Assembly: GCA_029962745.1 (NCBI GenBank) | Contig: CM057165.1 | Span: forward strand, 3,502,340 to 3,566,339 | Origin: Echinometra lucunter | Lineage: Eukaryota > Echinodermata > Echinoidea > Camarodonta > Echinometridae | Length of the DNA stretch: 64,000 bases | Direction: 5' to 3' | Position numbers and translations under genes: made by a program | The notes under the pieces: generated by a model | The model's input: only the letters and a program-made list of their open reading frames with translations | Told to the model about the DNA's origin: nothing | Databases searched by the model: none | Shown here: positions 1 through 13,850 of the stretch, in pieces | Layout: each line of letters opens with the position of its first letter | Position numbering within the stretch: position 1 is the first letter of the stretch

Positions 1-3000
1 ATTTTAGAGGGCGACAATATAATTGTGCCGAGACCCGATTTGCATAGCCTTTTTTTTCGTGAATTTTACACTTTTCTTCTCCAACTGGCTTTACTCTAGG
101 TGAGTAAGTTTTTTGATCAAACAAACTATTATTTATATATTCTCTAATTTTATTTGTACGCTGAAGAAAAGGGAATAGAATATCTTGTTCTTATTTTCCA
201 GCTCAAGGAATTTACAATATTGCGGGTCTTTGGAGACTGTGGCTATAGCTAGCTTTGAAAGAACTATGCGTTTTCTTTTTTGTTGCTTATTTCGTCTTAA
301 ACATAATCAAATTGCTCAAAATTAATTTAGATAGACGATTTTCTCTTCATTCTAGGCTTGCTGTCGAGCTTCTTCCGCCTTTGTTATCTTTTTAGGAGAT
401 GAGAACTCGTCACTCGTCATTCATCAAAGTAGGGAAATCTTTTATTGAAGGGAGTTCTCCTACAAACATAATCAGACAAGTTTAGACGCTGATATTCATT
501 TCAATATGAACTTAATTTGTTAAGCTGATATTTATTTCAAATTGAAGTTAATTACAATGCTGATAGTAATTACGGTGATAATATTGAAATAATAACAATG
601 ATAATATTGCGTTCTTGAATAGCGTGCATCCAGTTCTTGGCGCTCCAAAAAGTACATGTAAAAGAAAATATTTGGTGCAATGTATGAATATTTCGTCTTT
701 TGCATTCGACAGCAAAAATCAAAAATCTTGTAGAAAATCTGGGAGAGCGTATTCAAGGAGAAAAAGTGCGATGAAAATATCAGGAGTGTCTCTGAATCGA
801 ATTGCGTAAGGCTGCATTACAACTTAACATCGCTTAAGAGTTCCTCGTTATTCAATTAATAATTTGACGGTTTCGCTGGGTCCCTTTCCAGTACTTCTTG
901 TGATTTATGAATGAAAGGGGAAATGCTTTACATCAATTTCTATAATTAAAATGAGGCTCTTAAGCCAGGAGACAGCGTGGAGTGGTGAAACGTTTCTATT
1001 CGGTACTCCGGGTGTCATCTTCAAGAGTCAGACGATTGGACTGAAAAGTGTCGCCAAAATTACCCGCCACAAATCGGGAGAGGGTGCTTCTTTAATCTGG
1101 TGCGCGAATCGTCGTCATTGCTTGAATATTATTAAAGCTGCTTGATTTTACATTGAGAGCTGTAAACCCTTTCAAATTCTTATCCGATGCAGCTAAAGCT
1201 TGGGGCATTCATTTCCAGACCAATTTTGAAACGCGTTAATGTATAAAAGCGTTATTCGTTATGTATGAAGAGGCAGAAATAATGTCATCCTTATCACCAT
1301 TTTTTTTTGGGGGGGGGGAAGGAAGGGGTGGGTGCATGGGTGGGTCCGACGGATTATTTCATTTTTCTCAAAGAATTATTTGAACAGTGTGATTGAGCGT
1401 AAAAAATAACAAATATTTCAACAAAATTATTACTTTTAACTTTTAATTGATTTTGGAATGACTATCAAAATTACAGACAATCAAAATTTTTTAATTTTCA
1501 GTCACATTTTTTGGGTTTGGTTTGCAAGTATATATACTCACTTGCCTTTCATTTATTTAGTCACTATTAATTGCATGGAAACCAAGAAGGGACAATTTTT
1601 CTTGTAAGGGAGAAAAACATTTAATTTCTTGCTTGGTCCAATTATTCATTTCTTTAAGCACCATTCGGGGTTTTTCTGTGAATCTCAGAAAACATGACCC
1701 TAATTACTATTCTATTCCGCACCGTGTTAATTTTTGTACCATTCGGTCAAAAGGACTTATTAACCAAAATTGATGCAAAAGCATTAGGAAACATTCAATT
1801 ACATAAATTGTCAAATTAAGATTTCCCTCTTTTGGCATGTTGAAATGAAAAAATCGTATATAACTTTATACAAAAATATATTTAGGGTGTATTAAGATTA
1901 TCACAAAATGGTGCCAATCATAGAATTCTGTGAAGAGTTAGTTGCAAAACGGGGTGTATCTATTTTTCTCAGTCTGATATATTTACGATTGAAGCTGACG
2001 AAATGTAATAAAAAAAATTGTGATCCTTTTGCTCATAACTTCAAAAATATACCTTTATATGTATATAATGAACTAGGTATCATTCGAAAGTCATGGTATT
2101 GTATTATCTGATGGTTTCTGTACTTTAAAATGTTAAAAAATGGTGCTTAAAAATTTTTTTTGCCATAAAACTCTTCTGTTCACTAATTGATTTCTTATCT
2201 TAATCTATTTGACACCATATAGATATTAGCATGAATTATTTTCCTATGATGACCATTAAATGGTAATAATCTTTCAAAGTAGCATTGATTATAAAAAAAA
2301 AACAGAAAGAAAGAAAAAAAGAAAGAATAAAACGAATGAATTTTTAGAAGGAATGTACATGACATATGCTCTATTGCATGACATGTAAAATCTAATATAC
2401 GGTAGAGTAGAGAACCAGTCCCTACATTTATTTTTTTCAAAGTTGTTTTCAACATAAATGACAGGGAAATTCACATAAAGGCTAAAATTAGAGTTTCATC
2501 ATAAATACAGTCTAGTCTTTCAAGTCTTTCAAGCCAGCAAGAGTGAAAAAAAAATTACATCGATAAAAAAAACCCACAGCAAAATATCAAACATCTATTT
2601 AGTAAATATTTGTACCTTTTTTTTCATTTTTCATTTTTTGTTTAGATTGCCACCCTCACTTGACCAAGATTTACTCTATATTTTAACAGGCAAATTTGAT
2701 GGGATATACTGGCTCACTTTTGAATAACTGTTTATAACTAAAAAAATTACTGTCATATCCAAAGGAAAAAAAAAACAACCTTTCCCTAGTATCGTGGATT
2801 GCAGAGAAATATTACTAACCTTTGTGGAAATTTTATCTTCTAATTAAAACAGCTTATACAACTGAGAACTGTAAATGAAATCATATTTTTGTTCATAAAA
2901 CCGAACTGAACACAATTTGTCTGAGGGGCGTTAACAAATGCAAAATCCACGTCAAGTTGGTTTTATGAGTTTTTTCAATATTACCAAACAGTATTTTTTT

Positions 3001-3075
3001 TTAGCAAACAGCAAATTTTCTGTTGAAAAGAGTGGAAATGTATCTGTTTCCGTTTTTCTCTGCATATCTATACTC
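1..3075. other. Upstream non-coding sequence, no gene seen
   Basis: AT-rich sequence with scattered poly-A/poly-T and a short G-run near 1312. Open frames here are short, low in complexity and match no family I recognise. No exon of a neighbouring gene could be identified on either strand. Confidence 0.6.
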
Positions 3076-3115
3076 CTGTCTGTCTGTCGGTCTTTCTGTC
3101 TGTCTGTCTGTCTTT
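3076..3115. repeat. (TCTG)n microsatellite
   Basis: Tandem TCTG units with a few CTTT interruptions, read directly from the sequence. Confidence 0.85.
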
Positions 3116-4043
3116 CTCCGCGTCTCTGCACCTTCTTTTTTCATATCTTTTGACCTTTCTATTTTCAAACAGAAAAGAATGTCATGATGCCCCCAAAGTA
3201 CCCTTGCAGAAATCTACGATAACCCGGACAAATTATTGCCTGCGATGATCATGATAATGCGACACTTTTTTTATAGCGCCATCTAGGGATAAGTTCTTTA
3301 CAGCTGTTGAATCGCGTTTTTTGTACTACGGTCTTATATGACTGAAAATAGCAATCTGTACCTGGGTATGTGATGTTCTAATAATTTCTGTCTTTTGTGA
3401 GCATTCTGAACCATGTAATATATATATCATGCAAAATGCATTATACATTTTCTAATTAATCCAACTTTTTCCCTGCATGGGGCTTCTTAATAAATGCAAC
3501 CATTTTTGGCACGAATATCAACACGAATCAGACCATCGACAAAAGGCAATTTATGCCGGATATTAAAAACATTTTTTTAATTATATTTCATACACCCTGC
3601 CCCAAGTGCTTAATGTTCCAGTATATATTGGATACAGAATACATTGTACAGAGAATATCTATTATTTGGCGAGTATTATTTGGCGAATAGGCGTATTGAA
3701 ACCTACCACCACGCCCGGAGCCGTTTTACAGTGAAGAAAAATTGGCGCGTGCGACGCTATGACGTCTGTATCATTGTATACACGGACACGCTCTCGATCT
3801 CAGTAGCTAAAACGTTATGAACCCTTTGAATTTTCATTGTGTTCTTTTAAAAATCTTAATCTTTATAATCTTTTTAAGTGGTAAGTATTCATCTAAAGGT
3901 CATTTTTTCCCTTAAAAATAAAATATGTAAACACCCTGCACCCAAGTACGAGAAGGGATAGACATAGATGAATAACGCATTCGGTATGAAACGTCAGGCT
4001 TATTACTATATTTTTACAACTCCACTTATTATAGACACATGCA
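3116..4043. other. Upstream non-coding with a CRE-containing complex patch
   Basis: Mostly AT-rich filler. Around 3690-3830 the sequence becomes CpG-bearing and complex and contains TGACGTC (3760-3766), a good CREB/ATF-type core. It lies about 3.2 kb upstream of the Pbx start codon, so it could be a distal promoter or enhancer. This is inference from composition and one motif only. Confidence 0.25.
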
Positions 4044-4188
4044 ACATCACCATCATCATGATCATTATAATCGTCGTCATCATCATCTTTATAATCATCA
4101 TCATCATCATCATTATCATCATTATCATCAGCATTGCCATCATCATTATCGTCACATCATCGTTGTCATCATCATCATCACCACCACC

Positions 4189-4250
<62 letters not shown>

Positions 4251-4412
4251 AATCATCGCCATCATCATTATCAACATCAATATCATCATCGCCCTCATTT
4301 TCTTTATCATCATCATCATCATCATCATCATCACCATCATGGTCATCGTTACCATTCTCATCATCATCATTGTCGTCGTCGTCTTCCTCCTCCTCATCAT
4401 CACCATCATCAT
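4044..4412. repeat. Compound (CAT)n/(CAC)n trinucleotide array
   Basis: About 370 bp of imperfect CAT/ATC/TCA units. A pure stretch of 16 CAT units runs 4203-4250 and is preceded by CAC/ACC units at about 4180-4203. The long open frames in all phases here encode homopolymers (poly-His, poly-Ile, poly-Ser) and are artefacts of the repeat. Confidence 0.95.
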
Positions 4413-5145
4413 TCTTCCGGTAGTGCTAAACGGCTAATTCTACTGTTTATTGATCAGAATGAAAACCTCTTTAAAATGATCACTGTTTAAGTGGGAGCCG
4501 AAAAGAGTATATTTTCAATATAAATGATAAGAATTATAAACTCTAGACTATACATCCGCGATAAGAATACCATATACTAGTCCATAATTCTCTCCAAGTA
4601 GCATGCTGGGGTAAAACAATATGAAAATATATATAATGCTGCACATGCAGAAAACATTATAACACAATTAAACATTATGCGAAAACATTTTCCCGACTTA
4701 TAAAAACTAACTTATTATTACATTTAGACAGTTGAATAATAATTCATGACTGTACGAATGCAAATCTGTATTGCATTGTTGAAAATAAAAATCTGACAGC
4801 TAAAAACATCCAAATATGATACATTATTATGGTCGTTTGTTATAATCAGTAAACTATAAATTTTACTTCCATCAGTCAACCAAAAACGGCGATACAATGC
4901 GTTCCACGAAACTAGTGAGAAAATAGCCCTGATCATCTTATAAAAAAGGATATAGCCTGAGAAAGAAAGAGAGCCAGATTACATGAGAATTTTCCTCTTA
5001 CAAATTGACTTGCTAATCGCCTTCTTCCATGATTTACGTTACCATATTGTGTATAATTGAAAAATAAAATGATTAATTCCTGCAAATCAAGGGGGAAAAA
5101 AAAGACATCAAATGTTTATTTGAATTGAACTGAGTGAATTGAATT
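4413..5145. other. Non-coding AT-rich stretch
   Basis: No gene, RNA or clear repeat seen. AT-rich unique-looking sequence. Confidence 0.5.
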
Positions 5146-5362
5146 ATATTCCTCATTATTATTATCATCATCATTATTATCATTATGATGATGATGAGGA
5201 TGGTAATAACTAAGATAATAATAATGGTAATAATAGTGATGATAATAATAGTAATAGTAGCCCAGTAATCATCATCATCACCATCATCATCATCTTCATC
5301 ACTAAAATTATTGTTACCATCATCCTCCTCACCATCATCATTAGAATTGTCATTATCATTAT
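5146..5362. repeat. Mixed ATC/GAT trinucleotide array with inverted polarity
   Basis: Imperfect ATT/ATC units switch to GAT/GGT units near 5187 and back to ATC units near 5267. The two halves of the array are therefore partly self-complementary and could fold back. The overlapping Asp-rich frame on the minus strand is a repeat artefact. Confidence 0.85.
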
Positions 5363-6109
5363 TATTAAAGAGGAGTGAATGAAAGCGAAAATCTTTGATT
5401 TGTATGGTTTTATACAAAAAGCACGGCAATAGAAATTACAGGAAATTATGCATATACTTTCTATGATCGTACTATCAAAAACTGAGATGAAAATAAATAT
5501 ATGAATATTGTTCACAAAATACATAAAATACTTAACAATGAAAATGAATATATGAATATGTGCATAAAATACATATAAGAATTGTGTCCCTGAAGTTTCA
5601 AATATAATTGCTATGAATAATCATCATTCACCGTGTATCCGGTAAAAATTTCAATATTAATTTATGTAAATTTCTTTCACGGAAATTCTACCAATGTCAG
5701 TTTGCGCTTAGCGTGGACAGTTACTTATTATTGTTTGATAATCATCAATCGTTACGATAGCTAATGTACAGTCACTATAACGTATTTTTGCGTCAAATGC
5801 ATCTCGGCCGCAGCCTAACTCAAGCTTTTGCTTTCTGTGGCTAAAGTTGCACGAACAATTATTATTTTTTTTCTTAATATTTAACAAGCGGTTATTATGC
5901 CTTTTATCAAACAGTCCTAGGTCTCTTCGTTTCGTTTGTCTATCTCTTCTCTATGTTTATTCAAAATATAGTAACGTCTAGGTATGTTTTCTTCCAATGT
6001 GCTAAATTAGATTTTTATACATCTTGTGTCTTGTTCATATACATTTTTATATATGCATAATATGCGCGAGCTATGTAAACTTTTAGAATTTATATCTGAA
6101 GTAAAATGG
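5363..6109. other. Non-coding AT-rich stretch
   Basis: No gene or convincing motif cluster seen. Confidence 0.5.
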
Positions 6110-6240
6110 TGAATGGAATTGGAAGTATTATTCTCGAGGTGTATAATGTTGCCCAAGACGGAGAGATCGAACCCGAGGTCTTGAGCAGGGGAGTATATAA
6201 TATTATACCTGAATAGAATGACAATAATTCAAAATTCCTC
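6110..6240 (-). mobile_element. Possible tRNA-derived SINE relic
   Basis: On the minus strand the sequence contains a pol III B-box-like GGTTCGATCTC (complement of about 6163-6174), followed by text typical of SINE bodies. I could not find a matching A box at the expected spacing upstream, so this may be a fragment or a coincidence. Confidence 0.3.
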
Positions 6241-6691
6241 CCCCTGGTGGCTAACCAGTGACGTACGGTGAGGGTCATGGGCATGGTTGTGTCCTCAATC
6301 CAGGTGAAAGAGAAACCCAGACATTATCTAATCCCTAATGAAGCAAAGACTATTAATTATCACCACCAAAGTGAGATCTTTTCAGGTCCGAACAATGAAT
6401 CTGTCGCACAAAGAAAATGGGTTTGGGTGGAGGACGCCATTTTTCTGGTAGGGATGCATGAGTCATAAGACAAGGTATAGTTTCCTCTTTTTACCTCATT
6501 ACGTGACTAATCGCTATAAGAGAAGCATATTGAAGATCAATATCATATTTTTGTTTACTTATGATAATAAGATGGAAGAAATAGTGAATAAATAATAATT
6601 TTGAGAGTATGAAACATAGTTGATATGACCTGAATTTCCCTTCATTTAGAATGTAATAGTCCGTTTCCCGGACAACCGTCAATCATCGATT

Positions 6692-7623
<932 letters not shown>

Positions 7624-7629
7624 TAAGCA

Positions 7630-7800
7630 ATGCCATTATTACTCTTGTGTGTGAATGCGCAGGCCGTGCTCCGGGTCGCTCGCTCGGGTAGTAGCCGGCG
7701 TACATTGCCCTGATGCGAGGGTTATCCCCCATTCAATCTCTCCGCTCGGCGGTATATTATTCTTTCCGCCATGTTGGATTTCGGTCAAAAATTCATAATG
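7630..7800. promoter_or_regulatory. CpG-bearing island just inside intron 2
   Basis: Complex, CpG-rich sequence continues for about 240 bp past exon 2, with several GCTCGC/CTCCGC-like stretches and CCGCCATGTTGG near 7767. It falls off sharply to AT-rich sequence after about 7800. It may be the downstream part of the promoter-associated CpG patch or an early intronic enhancer. Composition only. Confidence 0.35.
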
Positions 7801-10699
7801 TAGGATTCACACTGTTGGCAATTAAATGGATTTCGACTGCTGGTGATGTCTGTAGTGGGTTAGTTATATGAATTTCTTAAAGCTTAGACAGATATTAGGT
7901 CCTTGAACATCATTCCAAATGCAAACAATTCTCCAATTATGTTAAGCAGTGTTCAATGGGATACTAATTATAATTAATAATACCATCATTAGATTGAGTA
8001 AAAACAGAGTTATTGCACAACTTAGGGAGAAACACATTTTAGTGTAATTTCTGATATGATTTTTTTCATGTTTTTTACAAGTAGACAAATGAACATATCA
8101 ATTAATGTTCATTAATCTCAGCAAATATATTCACTTATTATATTCCCCAAAATATACCAATTATTTAGGGGTGCATGGGAAGACAGCAAATACATGTCAT
8201 GAATATGAGCTAATTATGAATATGATTTTTGAATGAAGAATTTACTTTCAAGAAGCACTACACAATTTTTTTACACATAATATTATGTCAGGAGTTGGGA
8301 CAGTCAATTTCTGGTTTTGTACAAACATATTTTTTGCAGTATTTATGTTATTGCAGCATTAAATTTATCACCAATATTTAAGTAATAAAATGAAACATTT
8401 TGTAATTGTCAGATTTATGGATTAACCTGCATTCTCAAAAAAAAAAATTCACATTGAAGTGATAATATTGATAATTGAAGGGGTAAAAATAGGGAAAATA
8501 TGTCTTTCTAGAATGTATTAGGAGAAAACTTCTTGCCTGGGAAATACATGTACAAAGCTTTCCATTGTTAAAATAGACATTGATTGATAATTATTAAGCT
8601 TCATAATTTTCTCATTCCAATATTTTTTGCATACTTTCAATATCCATTTCATATATTTTTGATGAATTTTTACCTGCTGAAATATAAACAAAACATGAAA
8701 ACTGTTAAACCATGTTGTAGATTTTTTAAACACCATACTTGTACTTGTTCTTATACTGTAGTACCTTACAATAATACTAGTAATAATGATGAAAAAAAAC
8801 CCCATTATTTTTAAAGATGCATTGCAATATTGGTTTATGATTTATTTTCTACTTATGAAACTGTAAAATTCATTAGATTGTAGTTTGTATTTTTAAGGCC
8901 ATTATTTTCTCATCTAGTAAATATTGATTAATCAATATTATATCGTAAAGTAGATTGTGGGGACTAAAATAACCCTTGAAAATTATGTTTACCTTCATGT
9001 GTCTTGCTGAACCTGTCCGATCTTCGAGAGCAATGCACACAAAGGTTGAAGAGGATTGTTTTTAATATTTAAGGGAAGTTCGCTTAAATGTCAGTCTTTG
9101 TTCTTTTCAATAAGGGGCTGGTAATCTTGCGTGGACTGGATTTTTATTATATTAAAACTGCCTACCTTGTTTACATGGTTTGAAGTCATGCCTATTAGGG
9201 AAAAGCCATGTTATTCCATGCTATGCTTGTCTGGGAAGTTGCCTATATATTTTTGGTTTATATTTCTGTGGCAGAGTGCACCTTGAAAGTATTCAGTCTG
9301 TGATCTTTTTAATAATTTTGTGGTGACATTTTGCCCTATACTTTTCTTCTGATTTTGATTGCAACTTTATTTGTGTGACAGCATATTTTGTTGAGCATGA
9401 CAGAGAAATAATTTTTATTTGAATTTGAAATGAAAGTATATTGCATTACAACATCCAGAAAATAAGGATTCATGGCAGATAGATTATCAGTTTTTATTCC
9501 AAGCTTGTTGTTAGGATAATAATTGACTGTTTGATGATAGGGAAAATATTACATGTATATCATGCAGTGCAGTGACTATGAAAATTATTTGGAATGGAAA
9601 ATGTTATAACATGTATATGTTTTCTTTTTGTATTGAAAAAAACCCCACAACAAACAAGAACTTTCACATTTGCTGGAAAAGTATTGATTGAAAAAAAAAA
9701 TTAATTTTAGACTCATGTTTTACTGGTAACAGAAAATGTTTTTGTAGACAAAGAAAAACAAGAATTTAATAAAAAAGAAGGATTTGATTCTTTGGTATTG
9801 AAGTATATAAATTTTGTTCTGATATTGAAGAATCTTATGATTGATGGTGTAGCATTTTTCACAGACATTCATCATGGTGGCTATAGGAAAGAAAATGTAA
9901 AAGTCTCTATAGTAATTATACATATAGAGACAAATATCCATGTCCTTTAATTGTAATTTCAAAGCAATGCTGGGTTTGGGGATTATGATTTCACATATGA
10001 AATCAGTGTATTACACTTTGTTCTCTATGTCGAAATTCAGAAATAAAAAACATCATCTATCTCACGTAGATATTTCATATTGAAAACTTTCTTGGATCTC
10101 ATTCATTTACTAATTACTACAGGGGTGTACTAATTAAAAAAAAAAATAGGAATAAAGAAATTTGAAAATGGCTTTAACAATTTTACAGACAAGATTGATG
10201 TGTATGCATGTAGTTTGAGCTGCTTGAATTCATAAATCAATTTATGACATAAATTTACCGGTATATATCTATGTATACCTGGGAGTGAAATACAACAGTG
10301 CATGTACATGTAGTACCAACAAATCAGAGTTGCAATTAGTCATTCTCTAGCAAGACAATTCAGGCAAATTAAGTGACTGTTCGTTTTGGAGAAATCAATT
10401 AGTAAAATTGCCTAATTCTAAGCCATATCAATCAGATGACTCGCAGGTGTCCATTATACACTGTCCAGAAGCTGAGAGATTTTGTTTTGTTTCCTGTTTG
10501 TGTTTGTGGACAATGCTGATTTTTTTTTTTTTGAAGGGACAGTTTATAAAATGCAAGTTTCTTATGGTGATTTTAGGTTACCCCAAGTGTTTTATATGTA
10601 TATTAGATTGATTAAGCATACTCTCTACTAAATCCATAGGAATTGGCAATCTATATGTACATGTACTCTTTGAGAAGCCATATTAAGAGGATTGGTATT
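7801..10699. other. AT-rich intronic filler
   Basis: No gene, RNA or mobile element recognised. Contains many poly-A/T runs and several copies of the palindromic TACATGTA-type motif (for example near 8546, 9551, 10296, 10655). TGATTGAT at 8581-8588 matches a Pbx-Hox half-composite site but sits in AT-rich sequence where chance matches are common. Confidence 0.5.
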
Positions 10700-10808
10700 G
10701 AGGTGAATCCACCCCAAATTATAGTGGAAACCACTCCAAAGTGATTGCTTGAATCACTCTTTTGCAAGTGGAATCCACTAAGTGTTTTGATTGTGGATTT
10801 CTACTCCA
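10700..10808. mobile_element. Foldback (MITE-like) element, copy A
   Basis: An imperfect inverted repeat. The left arm contains GTGGAAACCACTCCAAAGTG (from about 10724), and the right arm reads back as GTGGATTCCACTTGC with the same AATCAC/GTGATT tip around a 5-base loop near 10746-10750. The related sequence at 50771-50895 shares the GAAACCACTCCAAAG and ATTCCACT blocks. No clear target-site duplication. Probably a degraded non-autonomous foldback element. Confidence 0.5.
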
Positions 10809-11571
10809 AGAAAGAAAATGTTTTCTAAAATTCACTTTTATTGTGCATTGATTTAGAGAGTATTTCAAAAGTGTGTCTCAAGTACCATAAAAAGCGTGAA
10901 TTCTAGGGAAGCTGGATATCAAAGAATTAGGTTTTCTAGGATTTTTTGTGAAGAGACAGATAAACATTTGTAGTCCTGTATGATTACAGCACATCATCAA
11001 TCATAAAGCGAGAATGGTGCTGGATTTTCTCTGACATTTTCTATTATCTAAAATGCATGGACAATTGAGCTATCATTTTCTGTTACTTACTTTATCATGA
11101 TACAGCAAGTCATATCTGCGAGTACTGTACAAAACGTAAAGTTCAGCGAAAATTTCATCTTTTTTCTCTTTCCTCTTTTTGAGTGTTACAAAATGTATCT
11201 GGATGTCTTATTGCCTTATTGATTTGATTTGACTGTCTGTTGCAAACAATTCCTCCATTTCCTTTCCTCCTCCGAAAGGACTCGAAAGTTTGTGTCAGGT
11301 GAAGAAGGCACAGGCTTTTTGAAGTGCCAACATTGCTTGAATCTGTGATACATTTTGGGCTAAGGAGGAAATGGCTAAAAGGCACAAGTGTAAGGAAGAT
11401 GAAGAAATCTCCAGCCTTTTTCTGCGCTTTGTGATGTTTTGAGTAAGAGGTCCATCGTCCAAGGCCTGTCCGCTGCTTGAAATGGATGATCCATCCTCAT
11501 CAGTTTGCTTGGAAAATGTCAAATTTTGGTCCAATCATAAAAGTATCTAATTTTAATCCTCCCTCTCTTTT

Positions 11572-11743
11572 CCTTCTTTAAAGTGATATTTTGATTTTCA
11601 CATTTTCCCCCAAATATCGTTAGATCCCCCCTTTTTTCCCCTTCTTTAAAGCAATATTTTGGTTTTCATATTTGCCCCGAAATATCTTCAACCCCCCCCC
11701 CCCCCTTCTTCCTTCACTTGAGTAATATTTTGATTTTCACAAT
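11572..11743. repeat. Minisatellite, about 70-bp unit, 2.5 copies
   Basis: Units begin CTTCTTTAAAG near 11572 and 11640, with a third diverged partial unit near 11712. All contain AATATTTTG(A/G)TTTTCA or a close variant. A C-run of 14 (11692-11705) lies between units 2 and 3. Confidence 0.75.
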
Positions 11744-13429
11744 GTTGGTGACTTTTTCATCAATACAATGTTTTTAAGTGGAAAGCAAAAGGAAGGATTA
11801 TCCAAAGGTGCTAAATCGGTAAACTTTTTGAAAATTATTTATTCATTTGGTCCTGAGATGAGAAAATATGAATATTAAAAGCATTTATATAAAAAGCAGA
11901 TTACAAAAAGAGATATATACACAGAATAATAAAAATAACAATAAGGAATCATGGTATTACATGTATACATGATGTGTAGAAAAATTCAAGTCACTTCATT
12001 GCAAGTTTAAAATGTACTTCCTAAAAATGTAGCATACATGTACATAATGAAGAAATACATGTAGCAAATGATGACATTTTAACATCGAGTTCAGTCCTTT
12101 TCCCTGTCAAATTGAAGATTATATACATGTAGCCTTTTTTGTCTACACCTAAGAATTAATAGCAAATGAATATTCCTAATTGTGTAAATGTTACACCATA
12201 AACAGGACTTGCATGTAAATGTTGGCATTTCGTTAAGACGATCTTGTCCTTTTCCTCGAGCATGTTGGCTTTATGCTTTCAAAATTCCTGTAAGCTTAAC
12301 AATTGTTCACGATGGCTTTGCATTTGGAATTAAAGACTGTGAGGAAGACCTAATTGCCTCATGTATTGGCAGGATGAAAGCAATAGGATAGACATCGAAT
12401 CGTCTGGACTGAAATAGATTTCAAGTGGGAATACACCACCTACGTACGCTATGTATCTGTCTGTCGTTGCAACCCAGGGACTTGGATTTTCAGTTTAAAA
12501 TGCACTTCCTAACGTTGAATTACGCGGCTTGACTCTGTGGCTCCGAATTTTCCGTTCGGCTGTCAGCGCTGCACCATATGCCACAATTTCATCTCTTCTT
12601 ACTTGCTTCCCTATCATTTTTTTTCTCTTCTGGGTTGCATCACCGATGCTAGTTTTCGGGCTTTATGATAATTTTTACTGATGAGTTTTGTAGATTTACA
12701 GATGTTCAGAGTGCTCTAAGCATGACTTATTGGAACACTGCACCTGTATGTTACACTTTTCTTGTTCTTGAAATATTAAGTATTTTAACCTGCAGGTTAG
12801 TCCAAGAACTCAAAACTTTTCAGAAAAGATTGATAAAATATTTCATTAATGAAAGAGAATAGATATAATCAATCATTTTTGATATGTATATTTGATTGAA
12901 AACAGAATATCAATTTTAAAAAAAAATGTTAACATACTTGTATGCCTTTAATCAAAAACATTTTAGATTTTGAGATAGTCTTCTTCATTGCTACAAGTAT
13001 GTGTACATGTATATATGAATATCATAAAGCACTTTCCCTTTTTCAGTAAGTTTCTAAGATTTTGTTAGATTTGGGGTAAAAATATTAAGATATTTTTGTG
13101 ATACAATGTATATGTAATACTTAAGACACTGTGACATGATTTAATACAATATAATACATGTAGAGGTAAATTTTGTTTTAAATAAAGTACCATTATATAA
13201 CATGTAAAACTTATGTAAATATACTGTAGGTTTATATGGCAATATGAACATGTAGTCAAATATAAGTTCATTTGCAAATGTGTACATACAATAACATGGA
13301 TTTCCCAGATGCTTAATTTTGTAGATGTGTTTTTCATCCAAATGTATCCCCAAAGAATTAATTGTATTGTTTGTGTGAGAGAGCGTGACTTTTCTGTTAT
13401 TATCCAAAAAGCGGTATGCAGCTATTACA
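11744..13429. other. Intronic filler with a CpG-bearing patch near 12.5 kb
   Basis: AT-rich sequence with frequent TACATGTA motifs. A short complex patch at about 12420-12660 contains several CpGs and could be a small regulatory element. Nothing else identified. Confidence 0.35.
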
Positions 13430-13850
13430 GGGGGGGGGGATTCTCATTTTGACATTGAATTGTTAACCCTGTCATAGCCACTAAGTATGACTCACTCAAC
13501 CCGCACCTTCTTTTCCGAGTGTCTTGTATTGTTTGGGTTAAGCGCCCCAAAGGCAGTTACTCCTTGAAGCAAGCAACCACACCATACTACTTGGAAATGG
13601 ATACACGGTTTAACCCTTTGGCTGATACTGTATCAGATGGGGGATGCACTGGTCATGCAGCCGTAGGCTCTCTCAGGGCGGGAGGGGTTAAGGGAGTGCC
13701 CCTGGAGCCTCTTGGAAGCAGAGCCAGTCCATAGGGGGCATGCCTCTAGCATGAACGAGTATGAACTGGTGTGGAAACGAGGTTTCGGGTCAGCCAGGTC
13801 ATTGGCTGCGTCACATTCCAAGCCTGCCAGTAGGGGAAGAATCATGGAAA
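13430..13850. other. GC-richer patch, possible repeat or regulatory element
   Basis: Opens with a G-run (about 13431-13439) and carries several TTAACCC/GGGTTAA blocks (near 13464, 13536, 13609 and, reversed, 13685) on both strands. The recurrence of this block in both orientations could mean a degraded repeat; alternatively it is a regulatory island. Its short open frames do not look like protein. Confidence 0.3.

Noticed and set aside
4039..4490. Long open frames rich in His, Ile, Met or Ser
   Set aside because: All are phases of one CAT trinucleotide array.
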